This document shows positions 48,673-56,682 of a stretch of 64,000 bases of DNA, piece after piece. A program made the translations under genes and the position numbers. The stretch is from NCBI GenBank assembly GCA_021773395.1, contig JAJFKB010000011.1, positions 124,001 through 188,000 of the forward strand, in the 5' to 3' direction. This DNA comes from Gammaproteobacteria bacterium. GTDB taxonomy: Bacteria > Pseudomonadota > Gammaproteobacteria > Pseudomonadales > IMCC2047. The first letter of the stretch is position 1. Each line of letters begins with the position of its first letter. Under the pieces are notes generated by a model. That model was not told the origin of the DNA, ran no database searches, and was given only the letters and a program-made list of their open reading frames with translations.

Positions 48673-49074
48673 ATGCAATTTTTGCTGACATTCGCCCTCA
48701 CGATGGTGTCGTGGTTAACTCTTGCGGCTGATCTCAAGCCCTTTGCCAGTGATGGCTGCAGTGCATTTCCTGATGGCACTCTCGAGCAGAATGAGCTGTG
48801 GCTTAAATGCTGTACCGCTCATGATTATCAGTACTGGAAAGGGGGCACCTACAAACAAAGATTAGCCGCGGACAAAGCACTTAAACACTGTGTAGAGCAA
48901 GTCGGCCAACCCGAAATTGCCTTGCTGATGCTGGCGGGCGTCAGGGTTGGAGGCACGCCATATCTACCCACAACCTTTCGCTGGGGATACGGTTGGTTCT
49001 ACCCCAGATTCTACGGTGCATTAACGAGAGAGGAGCTATTACAGGTCAACCAAACCAGCCCACCCATTGAATAG
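48673..49074 (+). CDS. Secreted phospholipase-A2-like protein
   Basis: A 133-residue protein with a signal peptide (residues 1-18, ending WLTLAA). A cysteine-containing core follows: DGCSAFPDG (about 27-35), then LKCCTAHDYQYWKGGTYKQRLAADKALKHCV. The CCxxHDxxYW arrangement with a downstream D..L..C resembles the catalytic His-Asp motif of phospholipase A2. Two tryptophan/tyrosine-rich segments close the protein. If catalytic, it would act in the periplasm or outside the cell. The family is widespread but I know no experimental proof of activity, so the call is by motif only. GGGGAAGG precedes the start by 10 bases. Confidence 0.62.
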   Translation: MQFLLTFALTMVSWLTLAADLKPFASDGCSAFPDGTLEQNELWLKCCTAHDYQYWKGGTYKQRLAADKALKHCVEQVGQPEIALLMLAGVRVGGTPYLPTTFRWGYGWFYPRFYGALTREELLQVNQTSPPIE

Positions 49075-49146
49075 CCCCTTTTTGAAGATCCCTGAGTACT
49101 AAGGAGCCTCTGAATAACTCGACCACTTGCCCCAGTCTAAAAAATA

Positions 49147-49169
49147 ATTTGCCCCGGAATGGGGCAAAT
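49147..49169. repeat. Perfect 9-bp hairpin upstream of the dual-VWA gene
   Basis: ATTTGCCCC (49147-49155) and GGGGCAAAT (49161-49169) surround GGAAT. It lies 27 bp inside the left end of the putative cassette and 143 bp before the GTG start. There is no T-run, so an operator or an element-end structure is more likely than a terminator. Confidence 0.55.
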
Positions 49170-49311
49170 ACCCAGTCCCATCCTATACTGAATAAAACTC
49201 TCATTGCCTTTGATCTGAAAGAAGTCTTCGTAGAATCCAGGGGATCAGCATCAACCCCTGCGTAAGGCTCGCGCCAGACAGAGTCCCCATAACATAAGGA
49301 GAATATTTGCG

Positions 49312-51564
49312 GTGAGTTTGAATTTCTTCAAACCAAAAGCACTTAGTTTCTGTCTGGCATTTTCTGCTCTTTACAGCCTGACTGTACAAGCTGTTGAGAA
49401 GGACTCGACACCGACCGTCATACTGCTAGACCGTTCATTCAGTATGACTGACCACCTAAATGGCCAACCTAAATTTGAGATCGCCAAAGCGGCCTTTCGC
49501 GATTTGGCACACCGTTTTGAAGGGCAGTCGATCATCTCTGTTCGCTTCTTTGCTGGAGGTCGAGACAAACAGGATGACCAGGTTAATTGCAAAGCGAATG
49601 AACTCTCTCTGCCGATGGGTACACCTATCGAACCTGCGGCTATGGATAAGCTTATCTCCGGTATTCGACCGCTCGGACGCAAAACCAACATCAGCTTTGC
49701 CATTGAACAGGCGACACAGGATCTTGCCCCCTTTGATCGGGGTAAAATCATTCTCATTTCCGATGGAGAAGAGAACTGCGAACTGGATCCAATTGATCTT
49801 GCCCAGGCTCTAAACGCGAAAAACATCAATATCGATACCATCGGTATTGGGCAACCTGGCCAGTTCTCACAACTGGGTCGTATCGCTTTAGCCGGTGCAG
49901 GAGAATTCCAACTGGCAGACTCCGCCGAGCAGCTGGCCAACGCCATTGGTGCAGGCCTACCCCAGGCTCTTTCTCTACCCTCAACCAATCCTGCGCCCCT
50001 CCCGGCGGCAATGCCAGGTTCCATATCTTTGGCGGCGAGTCCGGCAGCTGAAGCTCCTCCAGCAGGCAAATTAGCTCCCGCTGCGGCGGCCCCAGCACCC
50101 AATATTGCGCCCATGACACTGGAAGTGGAGGTGGTCAATGAGAAACCCCAAGAGCCAGTGGCAATTGAGGTTATTCTGGATGTCAGCGGTTCCATGGCAG
50201 CCAGAATTCAGGGAAAACAAAAAATGGCACTGGCGCGTACAGCACTTCATGAAGCCATTCAAGGGTTGGATTCGGCAGCTTTTCTGGTCGGTTTCAGGGC
50301 TTATGGTTTCGATAACAGCGTACCGAAAACACCGGAAGCATCCTGCCCGAATACAGAATTGCTGGCTGATATCGCCGCCAATCAGATTTCGAGTATTCGC
50401 CAGCAGGTCGATCAGTTACAACCCTTCGGTTACACCCCTATTGCCAAAAGTCTGGAGCTGGCTGGACAGGATCTAAATAACACAGCATCCAGCAAACAGA
50501 TGATAATTCTGATTTCCGACGGCGAGGAAACATGCGGTGGTGACCCGATTGAAGTCGCAGCACAATTGCGCGCCATGGGTATTGATATTGAAACCCACGT
50601 TATTGGTTTCGACCTGGATAACGAACAGGCAAAACAGATGCACGCCATTGCCAATGCTGGCGGCGGCAGTTTTTATGATGCCAAGGATGCCACGGAGTTA
50701 AGAAGTGCTTTAGTGAGTGTCGTCGAGGTCGCCCAGGAAAAAATTGATCCTACCTGGCTGCGCACTATTCACCCCATCACCGGAGGAACCACTCCGGAAA
50801 AAGCGGTAAATCTGCTGCCAGGCACATACACTTTGTCGGACTTCCTGGAGAAGGGCGAACAGGCCTATTTTCGCGTCAACACTAAAAAAGGACAATACGG
50901 GATCGTGCGCGGCCTGATTCAGTCTAGGCGCTTGATCCGTGAGGGGGAGAAAATGGTCGAATCTTCCACCGGCTACGCGCAATATCGAATTTCGCTTTAC
51001 GAAATGCGCAACGGCAAAAACCGCGGGCGCTTTGTAAGATTGAGTGGTGAACCGGGAGATTTCGGGCATGTCGGTTTTAGCGACACTGCTGGAGAGGGAT
51101 TTGTTTTTACCATTAGCAGCAATTATGACCGGGTACACAGGGACGCGCTATTTAATATCGATGTGATCGAAGCAGGAGACCGACTTCAAGGTGAGGAGGC
51201 TCCGGATACAGCAGAGAGTGAGCCGATAGCACTAGCTGTCGATGAAACCATCACAGGACATCTGGGCGATGGGGATATGGCGGATATCTATCGTGTTTCA
51301 CTCGCCGATTCCGGCGCTGCTGCGCTGACACTGCACTTTGCAACCAAAGATGATCAGTTCAGATCGCGCATTATCATTAAAAGCGCGAATGGGAACCGTA
51401 TTATGACTACCACATCCAAAGGTGATCCGTTGAAACGCGCGTTTAGCCTCCCTGACAATTCTGGCAATCAGATCTATATCGAGATCAAAAACAGCAATCC
51501 ACAGCTGGCCTCACGTTTCACCTCCTACAGTCTCAGTCTGCAGGCAGCTCACAATGATGAATAG
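49312..51564 (+). CDS. Exported protein with two von Willebrand factor A domains
   Basis: A 750-residue protein with a signal peptide (about residues 1-27, ending VQA). VWA domain 1 (about 32-220) has the MIDAS motif DRSFS at D40 and LISDGEENCELDP. An Ala/Pro-rich linker follows (about 225-275). VWA domain 2 (about 282-470) has DVSGS at D290 and LISDGEETCGGDP. The C-terminal half (about 480-750) has two beta-sandwich segments, the last (about 635-748) like bacterial pre-peptidase/PPC domains. Both metal sites look intact, so protein or matrix binding is likely. The two VWA domains look like an internal duplication. GTG is the start, with AGGAG 11 bases ahead. The next gene overlaps its end by 11 bp. 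Confidence 0.85.
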   Translation: MSLNFFKPKALSFCLAFSALYSLTVQAVEKDSTPTVILLDRSFSMTDHLNGQPKFEIAKAAFRDLAHRFEGQSIISVRFFAGGRDKQDDQVNCKANELSLPMGTPIEPAAMDKLISGIRPLGRKTNISFAIEQATQDLAPFDRGKIILISDGEENCELDPIDLAQALNAKNINIDTIGIGQPGQFSQLGRIALAGAGEFQLADSAEQLANAIGAGLPQALSLPSTNPAPLPAAMPGSISLAASPAAEAPPAGKLAPAAAAPAPNIAPMTLEVEVVNEKPQEPVAIEVILDVSGSMAARIQGKQKMALARTALHEAIQGLDSAAFLVGFRAYGFDNSVPKTPEASCPNTELLADIAANQISSIRQQVDQLQPFGYTPIAKSLELAGQDLNNTASSKQMIILISDGEETCGGDPIEVAAQLRAMGIDIETHVIGFDLDNEQAKQMHAIANAGGGSFYDAKDATELRSALVSVVEVAQEKIDPTWLRTIHPITGGTTPEKAVNLLPGTYTLSDFLEKGEQAYFRVNTKKGQYGIVRGLIQSRRLIREGEKMVESSTGYAQYRISLYEMRNGKNRGRFVRLSGEPGDFGHVGFSDTAGEGFVFTISSNYDRVHRDALFNIDVIEAGDRLQGEEAPDTAESEPIALAVDETITGHLGDGDMADIYRVSLADSGAAALTLHFATKDDQFRSRIIIKSANGNRIMTTTSKGDPLKRAFSLPDNSGNQIYIEIKNSNPQLASRFTSYSLSLQAAHNDE

Positions 51565-52771
51565 AACACAATCTTGCTACTACCTGCTGTGGATACTGCT
51601 GGCCACAAAACCGGTATTTGCGACGACATCGGTGGACGCAAAGGAGATGCTTAACCGCTATTTTAATCACTTGCAAACCCGATTCATCCTGTTAGAGGAC
51701 GAAAATATTCCCCCTGCTGAACGCCTGGGAATTCGTACCGACCTGGTTAATGGCAAACAGTTCTGGTTACCTGTGAAAGGTAAGCCCGGTCGGGCCTTTA
51801 ATCTGATCAGTTTTTTTCAGCGCACCCCCCCCTCCTCTTGGGAGATCCGTCAGCTTACTGCTGAACCGGATCAGACCAGCATGGCAGTCGATTTCAGCGT
51901 TGACAGCTTCCCGGGGCATCCCTGGCGGACCCGCTTTGAGCTACTTAAACAGAATGGCCGCTGGTTAATTCTTTCTTTTAATGATCTGACCAAACGTCCC
52001 ATCCCGCCCGGTGCCGATATACAAAGTGTGCTTGAGCACTATCTGATTGCGGTGCAAAATGCCACCGCTCGTATCTATTCGGGAGAGCTCAGCCGGGAAG
52101 AGAAACAAAAACTGACCATGAAGTACGGCTTTGGAGCCGGGTATTGGGTGGGTCAGTCCTCGAGAAAAGATCTGCCTGCAGGCACCCTGTTCAGCTACCT
52201 GCTCTCGCGAAGGACTTTTAGCTGGGAGATCGAACCGGAAAAAATCGCTGGGGATTACGCAGAAGCGGTGGTACATATCCACTCAAAACCCAAATTTGCA
52301 GCGCCCATTAAGAAGACCTACACCATTGAACTTTCCCGACTGGATAAAGAGTGGTTTCTCGCCAATCACCGTAGCAAAAAACCACCGACCCCAGCGAAAC
52401 CAACGGTTAAAAAAGCCGATCCCAGCGGCCAGTCGCCAAGCGATATTGTTCATCTGCAATTACAACTGCTTCAGCAAGACAAAGCCCGGCTGACCGATCT
52501 GGCGGATGCATCCAAACCACTCTGGATTAAGACACGACAGGCACGCCAGGGAATGGGGCGCCTGTTCGGTATGGCTATGGGATCAAACGGAGGCAAGCTG
52601 CCGGAATGGGAAGTTATCAGCACCGAAGATCATGGCGACAAGCAACTTATTATGGTCAAGGCAATCTGGTCCGATCAGCAGACAATCAGACTGTTCCATC
52701 GGATTCAGTTTTCCCTGACAAAAACGGACAATGGCTGGCGATTATCAGATGCACAGCTATTACGAAATTAG
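51554..52771 (+). CDS. Exported protein of unknown function, two-repeat beta/alpha type
   Basis: A 405-residue protein with a signal peptide (about residues 1-23, ending VFA). Its body looks like three similar modules, each with a helix and a curved sheet. Motifs such as FELLKQNGRWLILSFNDL, YTIELSRLDKEWFLANHRS and FSLTKTDNGWRLSDAQLL all end with Trp-x-(I/L/F) after a basic turn, in the manner of DUF4878/NTF2-like lumazine-type folds. A Lys/Pro-rich linker lies near residues 270-295. I do not recognise the family. It overlaps the dual-VWA gene as ATGATGAATAG, so the two are translationally coupled and probably act together in the periplasm. Confidence 0.7.
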   Translation: MMNRTQSCYYLLWILLATKPVFATTSVDAKEMLNRYFNHLQTRFILLEDENIPPAERLGIRTDLVNGKQFWLPVKGKPGRAFNLISFFQRTPPSSWEIRQLTAEPDQTSMAVDFSVDSFPGHPWRTRFELLKQNGRWLILSFNDLTKRPIPPGADIQSVLEHYLIAVQNATARIYSGELSREEKQKLTMKYGFGAGYWVGQSSRKDLPAGTLFSYLLSRRTFSWEIEPEKIAGDYAEAVVHIHSKPKFAAPIKKTYTIELSRLDKEWFLANHRSKKPPTPAKPTVKKADPSGQSPSDIVHLQLQLLQQDKARLTDLADASKPLWIKTRQARQGMGRLFGMAMGSNGGKLPEWEVISTEDHGDKQLIMVKAIWSDQQTIRLFHRIQFSLTKTDNGWRLSDAQLLRN

Positions 52772-52796
52772 TGTATGCAACAAAAGGACAAAGAGT

Positions 52797-53363
52797 ATGA
52801 CTAAAATCGCTTTATGGGTATGGCTCTGCACGATGCCATGCCTGGTGGTGGCAGGTACTAAAAACATCTATCGTGATTTAGACCAGGATGTCACCGCGAA
52901 CGAAAAACAGGCGTTTCGACTAAAACTTAAAAAACAGCTAGGCGTCAAAATGGGCCGCATGGCAGGGGTCTGGGGTCTGGTCGGTGCAAGCGATAATGGA
53001 GACGCTTTCTTTCTGGGCAAAACACCAGACCGTGCACGATTACAATTTACCCTTTCTTCGCCGCAAGATCATGCGCCTGTCACGATGGTTATTACCGCCA
53101 AAGATGGCCAAAAGATCGACACCCATGAATTGCGCGTTCAACCAGGAGAAACCCGGGAACAATGGTTTGCACTGACCGGCAAGGTCACAGTATTAATCCG
53201 TTCAGCCAACAGCCAAGAGACGCCCTACGCCGCCTATTTCTGGTATCCGGGGGAGCGCCTCGATGGCCTGGAGAGTGATAAATTTCACAGACTAAAATCA
53301 GGCGATGCCGGGAAGGTGTCGTCGTTCGCTCGCCGCAAACAGGGAGACAGCAGCCATGACTAA
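52797..53363 (+). CDS. Exported protein of unknown function (beta-sandwich type)
   Basis: A 188-residue protein with a signal peptide (about residues 1-19, ending LVVA). A mainly beta region follows (about 60-150: ARLQFTLSSPQDHAPVTMVI, HELRVQPGETREQWFALTG) and then a basic, probably disordered tail. The segment GETREQWFALTGKVTVLIRS resembles PPC/CARDB-like modules that bind carbohydrate or peptidase partners, which is weak evidence. The frame opens at 52731 but overlaps the previous gene; AAAGGA before the ATG at 52797 fixes the start. Its stop overlaps the next start by 8 bp. Confidence 0.68.
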   Translation: MTKIALWVWLCTMPCLVVAGTKNIYRDLDQDVTANEKQAFRLKLKKQLGVKMGRMAGVWGLVGASDNGDAFFLGKTPDRARLQFTLSSPQDHAPVTMVITAKDGQKIDTHELRVQPGETREQWFALTGKVTVLIRSANSQETPYAAYFWYPGERLDGLESDKFHRLKSGDAGKVSSFARRKQGDSSHD

Positions 53364-53991
53364 TCGCAGCATTAAACCCCTTCTATTTATCCTGATTGGC
53401 TTGCATTTCAGCAACGTTTCGGCTGGAGATTACGACTGGGCCACCGATGGTTTCTTTAATCCAGGGTTTTCCAATATGGTCAACGGCGCAGCGCAGTTTG
53501 CCCAAGCCTATGCAGACTATTCCGCGGCAGAAACCTGTTGGGCTGACCCCCAGTGCGGCATGCCGGACGATCCCAACTCTGGCTTTGATCTGCCTGCCGG
53601 AGACTGCTGTGAAGGCAATAGCAGCTGCGTCGCAGAATTTGACAATCAGGTCTCAAAAATCGATAGCGCGCTTTACACCCTGTACAAAAACGAGAGAACT
53701 TACGAAATCATTATGCAGGTGCAAAAAGCAAGAATGACCGCGATGAAAGGCGCCGGTTCGATGAGCGCACCAGGAGGTGCAGTGGTGGCTCGCATGGAGG
53801 TCGATATTGCCAAAGCACAAAAAGGGTTTATTGATAAGTTCAACACCAAAACCCAGAGCAACATCAATCGCCTGAATGATTTCTTACTGGCTTTGGGTGG
53901 GGTGATCGATCAGCATTGCGGGGATTCAAACTGGTATCAGCGTAATGGATTACCGCTTTATCTGCATGCAAAGACCAAGTTTCCCAAATAA
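53356..53991 (+). CDS. Exported Cys-containing protein of unknown function
   Basis: A 211-residue protein with a signal peptide (about residues 1-23, ending NVSA). Six cysteines cluster in the first 90 residues (TCWADPQCGMPDD, GDCCEGNSSC), plus one near the C-terminus (DQHCGDSNW), so disulfides are likely outside the cytoplasm. The middle (about 95-180) is helical and coiled-coil-like. AGGGAG precedes the ATG at 53356. It is the last gene of the four and ends 55 bp before the right end of the cassette. No family is recognised. Confidence 0.68.
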   Translation: MTNRSIKPLLFILIGLHFSNVSAGDYDWATDGFFNPGFSNMVNGAAQFAQAYADYSAAETCWADPQCGMPDDPNSGFDLPAGDCCEGNSSCVAEFDNQVSKIDSALYTLYKNERTYEIIMQVQKARMTAMKGAGSMSAPGGAVVARMEVDIAKAQKGFIDKFNTKTQSNINRLNDFLLALGGVIDQHCGDSNWYQRNGLPLYLHAKTKFPK

Positions 53992-54034
53992 ACGGTCTGC
54001 GTTACGATCCATTAGTGGAAATCTAAGGAGTTAT

Positions 54035-55189
54035 TCAGCGGTTCCCTAACCTTTGGCCCAGCCTGATCAGTCGCATGACTCGCTCTGCCGCATCACTTAG
54101 ATTGGCCTCGGCATATTGGAGTTGCTGCTCCTCTGTGGTTATTTCAGTCACGCTGGCTTCCAATCCTGAGAAGCCCTGCTGAAACAGCTGCCGATTTTCA
54201 CGCGTCAGACTCCCACCAATGGCAACAACAGGCACCTTATGTCTTTGTGCGATTTCAGCAATTCCAATGGGGGCTTTTCCAAATGCGGTCTGTCCATCAA
54301 TTGTCCCCTCACCGGTAATCACCAGATCTGACTGCGCCATCTTCTTCTCCAGACCTGTCATCTCCGCGATCAAAGTGAATCCGGACCTCAGCTCGGCGCC
54401 GGCAAACTGGGCCAGCGCAAAGCCCAGACCACCCGCGGCGCCCGCTCCATTCATCTCCTTTGCACTTGCGTTCCGGCTCTGCTCGACAATTTGGCAAAAC
54501 TGGCCTAAACCGTGCTCCAGCTTCCGACACATCACTTCCGTCGCCCCTTTTTGCGGGCCATATACAGGTACTGCCCCCTGTTCACCCATTACCGGATTGC
54601 GTACATCGCAGGCGGCAATAAAAGAGCTTTCCATAACCCTGTGACTAACCGCAGTCACGTCGATTGCATGGACCTGATCCAGCAAGTCGCCACGACCTGG
54701 GGAGGATATTTCATTACCCTGAACATCCAGAAACCTATACCCCAAAGCCTGTGCCATACCCATCCCACCATCGATGGTCGCCGAACCTCCCAGCCCACAG
54801 ATAATATTTTTCGCGCCACTAGCAAGCGCTGCCATGATCAACTCCCCAAAACCAAAGCTGGTTGCCTGCATGGGATTCCTCCGCTCGCTGCTCACCAGGG
54901 TCAATCCGGACGAAGCCGCCACCTCCACAACAGCTGTTTCACCATCGCTCAACATGGCGTAGGAAGCGTTCACCCGTTCCCCCATCGGCCCGATCACGGT
55001 GCGGCAGCGACACTCACCACCCAGAACACTCATTAACGCATCAACCGTCCCTTCACCGCCATCAGCCACCGCAATCTTGCCACAGCTAATAGCACCATTA
55101 ACACGCCCTAAACCCCGCTCAATCGCCTCTGCTGCCTGCATTGAAGTGAGACTCCCTTTAAATGAATCTGTGGCGATTAGAATGTTCAT
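54035..55189 (-). CDS. Glycerate kinase (GarK/GlxK family)
   Basis: A 384-residue kinase of the bacterial glycerate kinase family, which phosphorylates D-glycerate to 2- or 3-phosphoglycerate. Motifs are the start MNILIATDSFKGSLTSMQAAEAI, the CGKIAVADGGEGTVDAL segment, ICGLGGSATIDGGMGMAQALG and VITGEGTIDGQTAFGKAP. The last four residues, LGNR, and the TGA stop come from the right terminal repeat of the neighbouring cassette, so the original 3' end was replaced. It is convergent with the cassette genes. Confidence 0.93.
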   Translation of the reverse strand: MNILIATDSFKGSLTSMQAAEAIERGLGRVNGAISCGKIAVADGGEGTVDALMSVLGGECRCRTVIGPMGERVNASYAMLSDGETAVVEVAASSGLTLVSSERRNPMQATSFGFGELIMAALASGAKNIICGLGGSATIDGGMGMAQALGYRFLDVQGNEISSPGRGDLLDQVHAIDVTAVSHRVMESSFIAACDVRNPVMGEQGAVPVYGPQKGATEVMCRKLEHGLGQFCQIVEQSRNASAKEMNGAGAAGGLGFALAQFAGAELRSGFTLIAEMTGLEKKMAQSDLVITGEGTIDGQTAFGKAPIGIAEIAQRHKVPVVAIGGSLTRENRQLFQQGFSGLEASVTEITTEEQQLQYAEANLSDAAERVMRLIRLGQRLGNR

Positions 55190-55363
55190 GTTATCCAGTT
55201 TTCCCGGAGGTTTTGAAGAAGTTCTCTTGAGTGGCAGGCCAGCATCATTCTCTGATCAGGGATAAGATAACCCATACGGAGTCGATAGTTCAGCTCATTT
55301 TTTGCATTATCCGTATCCCTTTCTAAACTTTATTTATCATCTCCTTCAATCGCGGGCATTTTT

Positions 55364-55813
55364 ATGAATAAAATACTCCTCTTCCTGTTTACTCTGATTA
55401 GCATGTTTCCCTTTATCCCGATCTCGGCCAACGCCTCAGCATTACAAACCCAAATGAGCCTGGATGCCAATTTTGAGATTGACGTGAAAAAGGCTCAGGT
55501 GATTGATAATGTGCTAACTGTCATATTAGTGTTTCGAAACACCTCCGGGGGGAAAGCTAAAATCAGTATGCCCCCCGGGCAGATACACTACATTGATGCC
55601 ACTCAAAACAAGAAGTACCACATTCTGAAAGACGAAAAAAATGCCTATATTCTGGCTCCCCCCCTGTACTACGGAAACCTGGAGTTTGAAGTGCCGGCTA
55701 ACGGCAAGAAACTGGCCTGGTTTAAAATGCCTGCACCCGATGAAGGTGTAGAAATGATCAATTTGAATCTACCCGGTTCAACACCCTTTGAACAACTTAA
55801 GATCAGTAAATGA
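55364..55813 (+). CDS. Small exported protein of unknown function
   Basis: A 149-residue protein with a signal peptide (about residues 1-24, ending ANA). The beta-rich body (VLTVILVFRNTSGGKAKISMPPG, then YYGNLEFEVPANGKKLAWFKM) resembles DUF4352-like immunoglobulin folds of exported proteins. It is translationally coupled to the following OmpA-like gene: its TGA overlaps that ATG as ATGA. Partner function with the OmpA protein is inferred from this coupling only. Confidence 0.7.
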   Translation: MNKILLFLFTLISMFPFIPISANASALQTQMSLDANFEIDVKKAQVIDNVLTVILVFRNTSGGKAKISMPPGQIHYIDATQNKKYHILKDEKNAYILAPPLYYGNLEFEVPANGKKLAWFKMPAPDEGVEMINLNLPGSTPFEQLKISK

Positions 55814-56442
55814 AATTTCTGAAATTTTTTGGAGCACTGGTTGTTTGCTGTTCGCAAAGTGCCTATGCCTGGGATACGGAAAACCCTTTCGACCCCCAGG
55901 CGGAACAGGCAGCCAGAAAAGCGATGTCAGCACTTGGCGAGAGCAAGGGCGCACTCAGCGTCGTAGTCCCAAAACCACTGGAAATCATCGGCTTGCCGGC
56001 CATTGCCCTCAAGGCAACGATACAGGATCTGAACCAGGCGATTGAAACGCTGAATGCCGAGGTCACCCAAACAAAAATCACCATCGACCTGTCCAGCGAT
56101 GTGCTGTTTGACTTTGACAGCGCCACGATTCGACCCAAAGCCGAACAGGCGCTAATGGCCGTAGTCACTATCGTTAAACAAAAAGCCACCAAAGTTGAAA
56201 TTTTTGGCCATACTGACTCGAAAGGCAGCAACAGGTACAACCAAAAGCTCTCCGAAAAAAGAGCACACAGCGTTAGGAGTTGGATTCTCCAACATACAGG
56301 GTTTAACCCGGATCTGATTACCACAGTTGGCCTGGGGGAAACCCAACCGGTGCATCCGAATCAACTGGAAGATGGCCGAGACAACCCCGATGGCAGAGCG
56401 AAAAACAGAAGGGTGGTGATACTGGTTTATACGCAACAGTAA
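55810..56442 (+). CDS. OmpA-family peptidoglycan-binding protein
   Basis: A 210-residue exported protein with a signal peptide (about residues 1-20, ending AYA), a helical segment (about 75-95) and a C-terminal OmpA-like domain (about 97-207). The domain has the peptidoglycan-binding signature FGHTDSKGSNRYNQKLSEKRA, with the conserved Asp and Arg, and ends GRAKNRRVVI. There is no beta barrel and no lipobox, so it is periplasmic. It starts inside the stop of the preceding gene. Confidence 0.88.
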   Translation: MKFLKFFGALVVCCSQSAYAWDTENPFDPQAEQAARKAMSALGESKGALSVVVPKPLEIIGLPAIALKATIQDLNQAIETLNAEVTQTKITIDLSSDVLFDFDSATIRPKAEQALMAVVTIVKQKATKVEIFGHTDSKGSNRYNQKLSEKRAHSVRSWILQHTGFNPDLITTVGLGETQPVHPNQLEDGRDNPDGRAKNRRVVILVYTQQ

Positions 56443-56682
56443 ATTCGATGCAAAGCCTATTTCAAACATACTGACTTTGATCCCAATTGACGGTTCCAGG
56501 TGTGGATTACAATTTTCATTGACCGTTTGTTAATTTCCTAAACGCACACATCGAACATTTAAGAACTCAGCGTGCTCTAAGGATAGTTGAAAGCCAGGAG
56601 CAGCCATAAAGGTGGGAGCCTTTGTTCCGATTTCACAGGAGGCTCAGCACACATCCAATTAGTTGTATTAGTCCTCCGGTTT
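56443..56682. other. Intergenic region between the OmpA-like gene and the DUF4197 gene
   Basis: This is 240 bp between convergent genes. A short hairpin, AAAGG-TGGGAG-CCTTT near 56608, is followed by GTT only. No gene or MITE end was found. Confidence 0.4.

Larger units (their letters stand above)
49102..54046. mobile_element. Putative 4.9-kb transposase-less cassette bounded by family-A terminal repeats
   Basis: The left end, AGGAGCCTCTGAATAACTCG, begins after TA at 49100-49101. The right end, read inward from the other side as GGGAACCGCTGAATAACTCC, finishes before TA at 54047-54048. Both ends have the orientation expected for a single element, the same as in the 195-bp and 264-bp MITEs. 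Inside are four overlapping or closely spaced rightward genes and no transposase. The alternative is that the ends are remnants of two separate MITEs that happen to flank the operon. Confidence 0.55.

Noticed and set aside
49371-50195. 274-codon leftward open frame opposite the dual-VWA gene
   Set aside because: It is a shadow of the Ala/Pro-rich linker and VWA codons. Its composition is low-complexity (Ala, Ser, Gly, Pro) and no motif is present.
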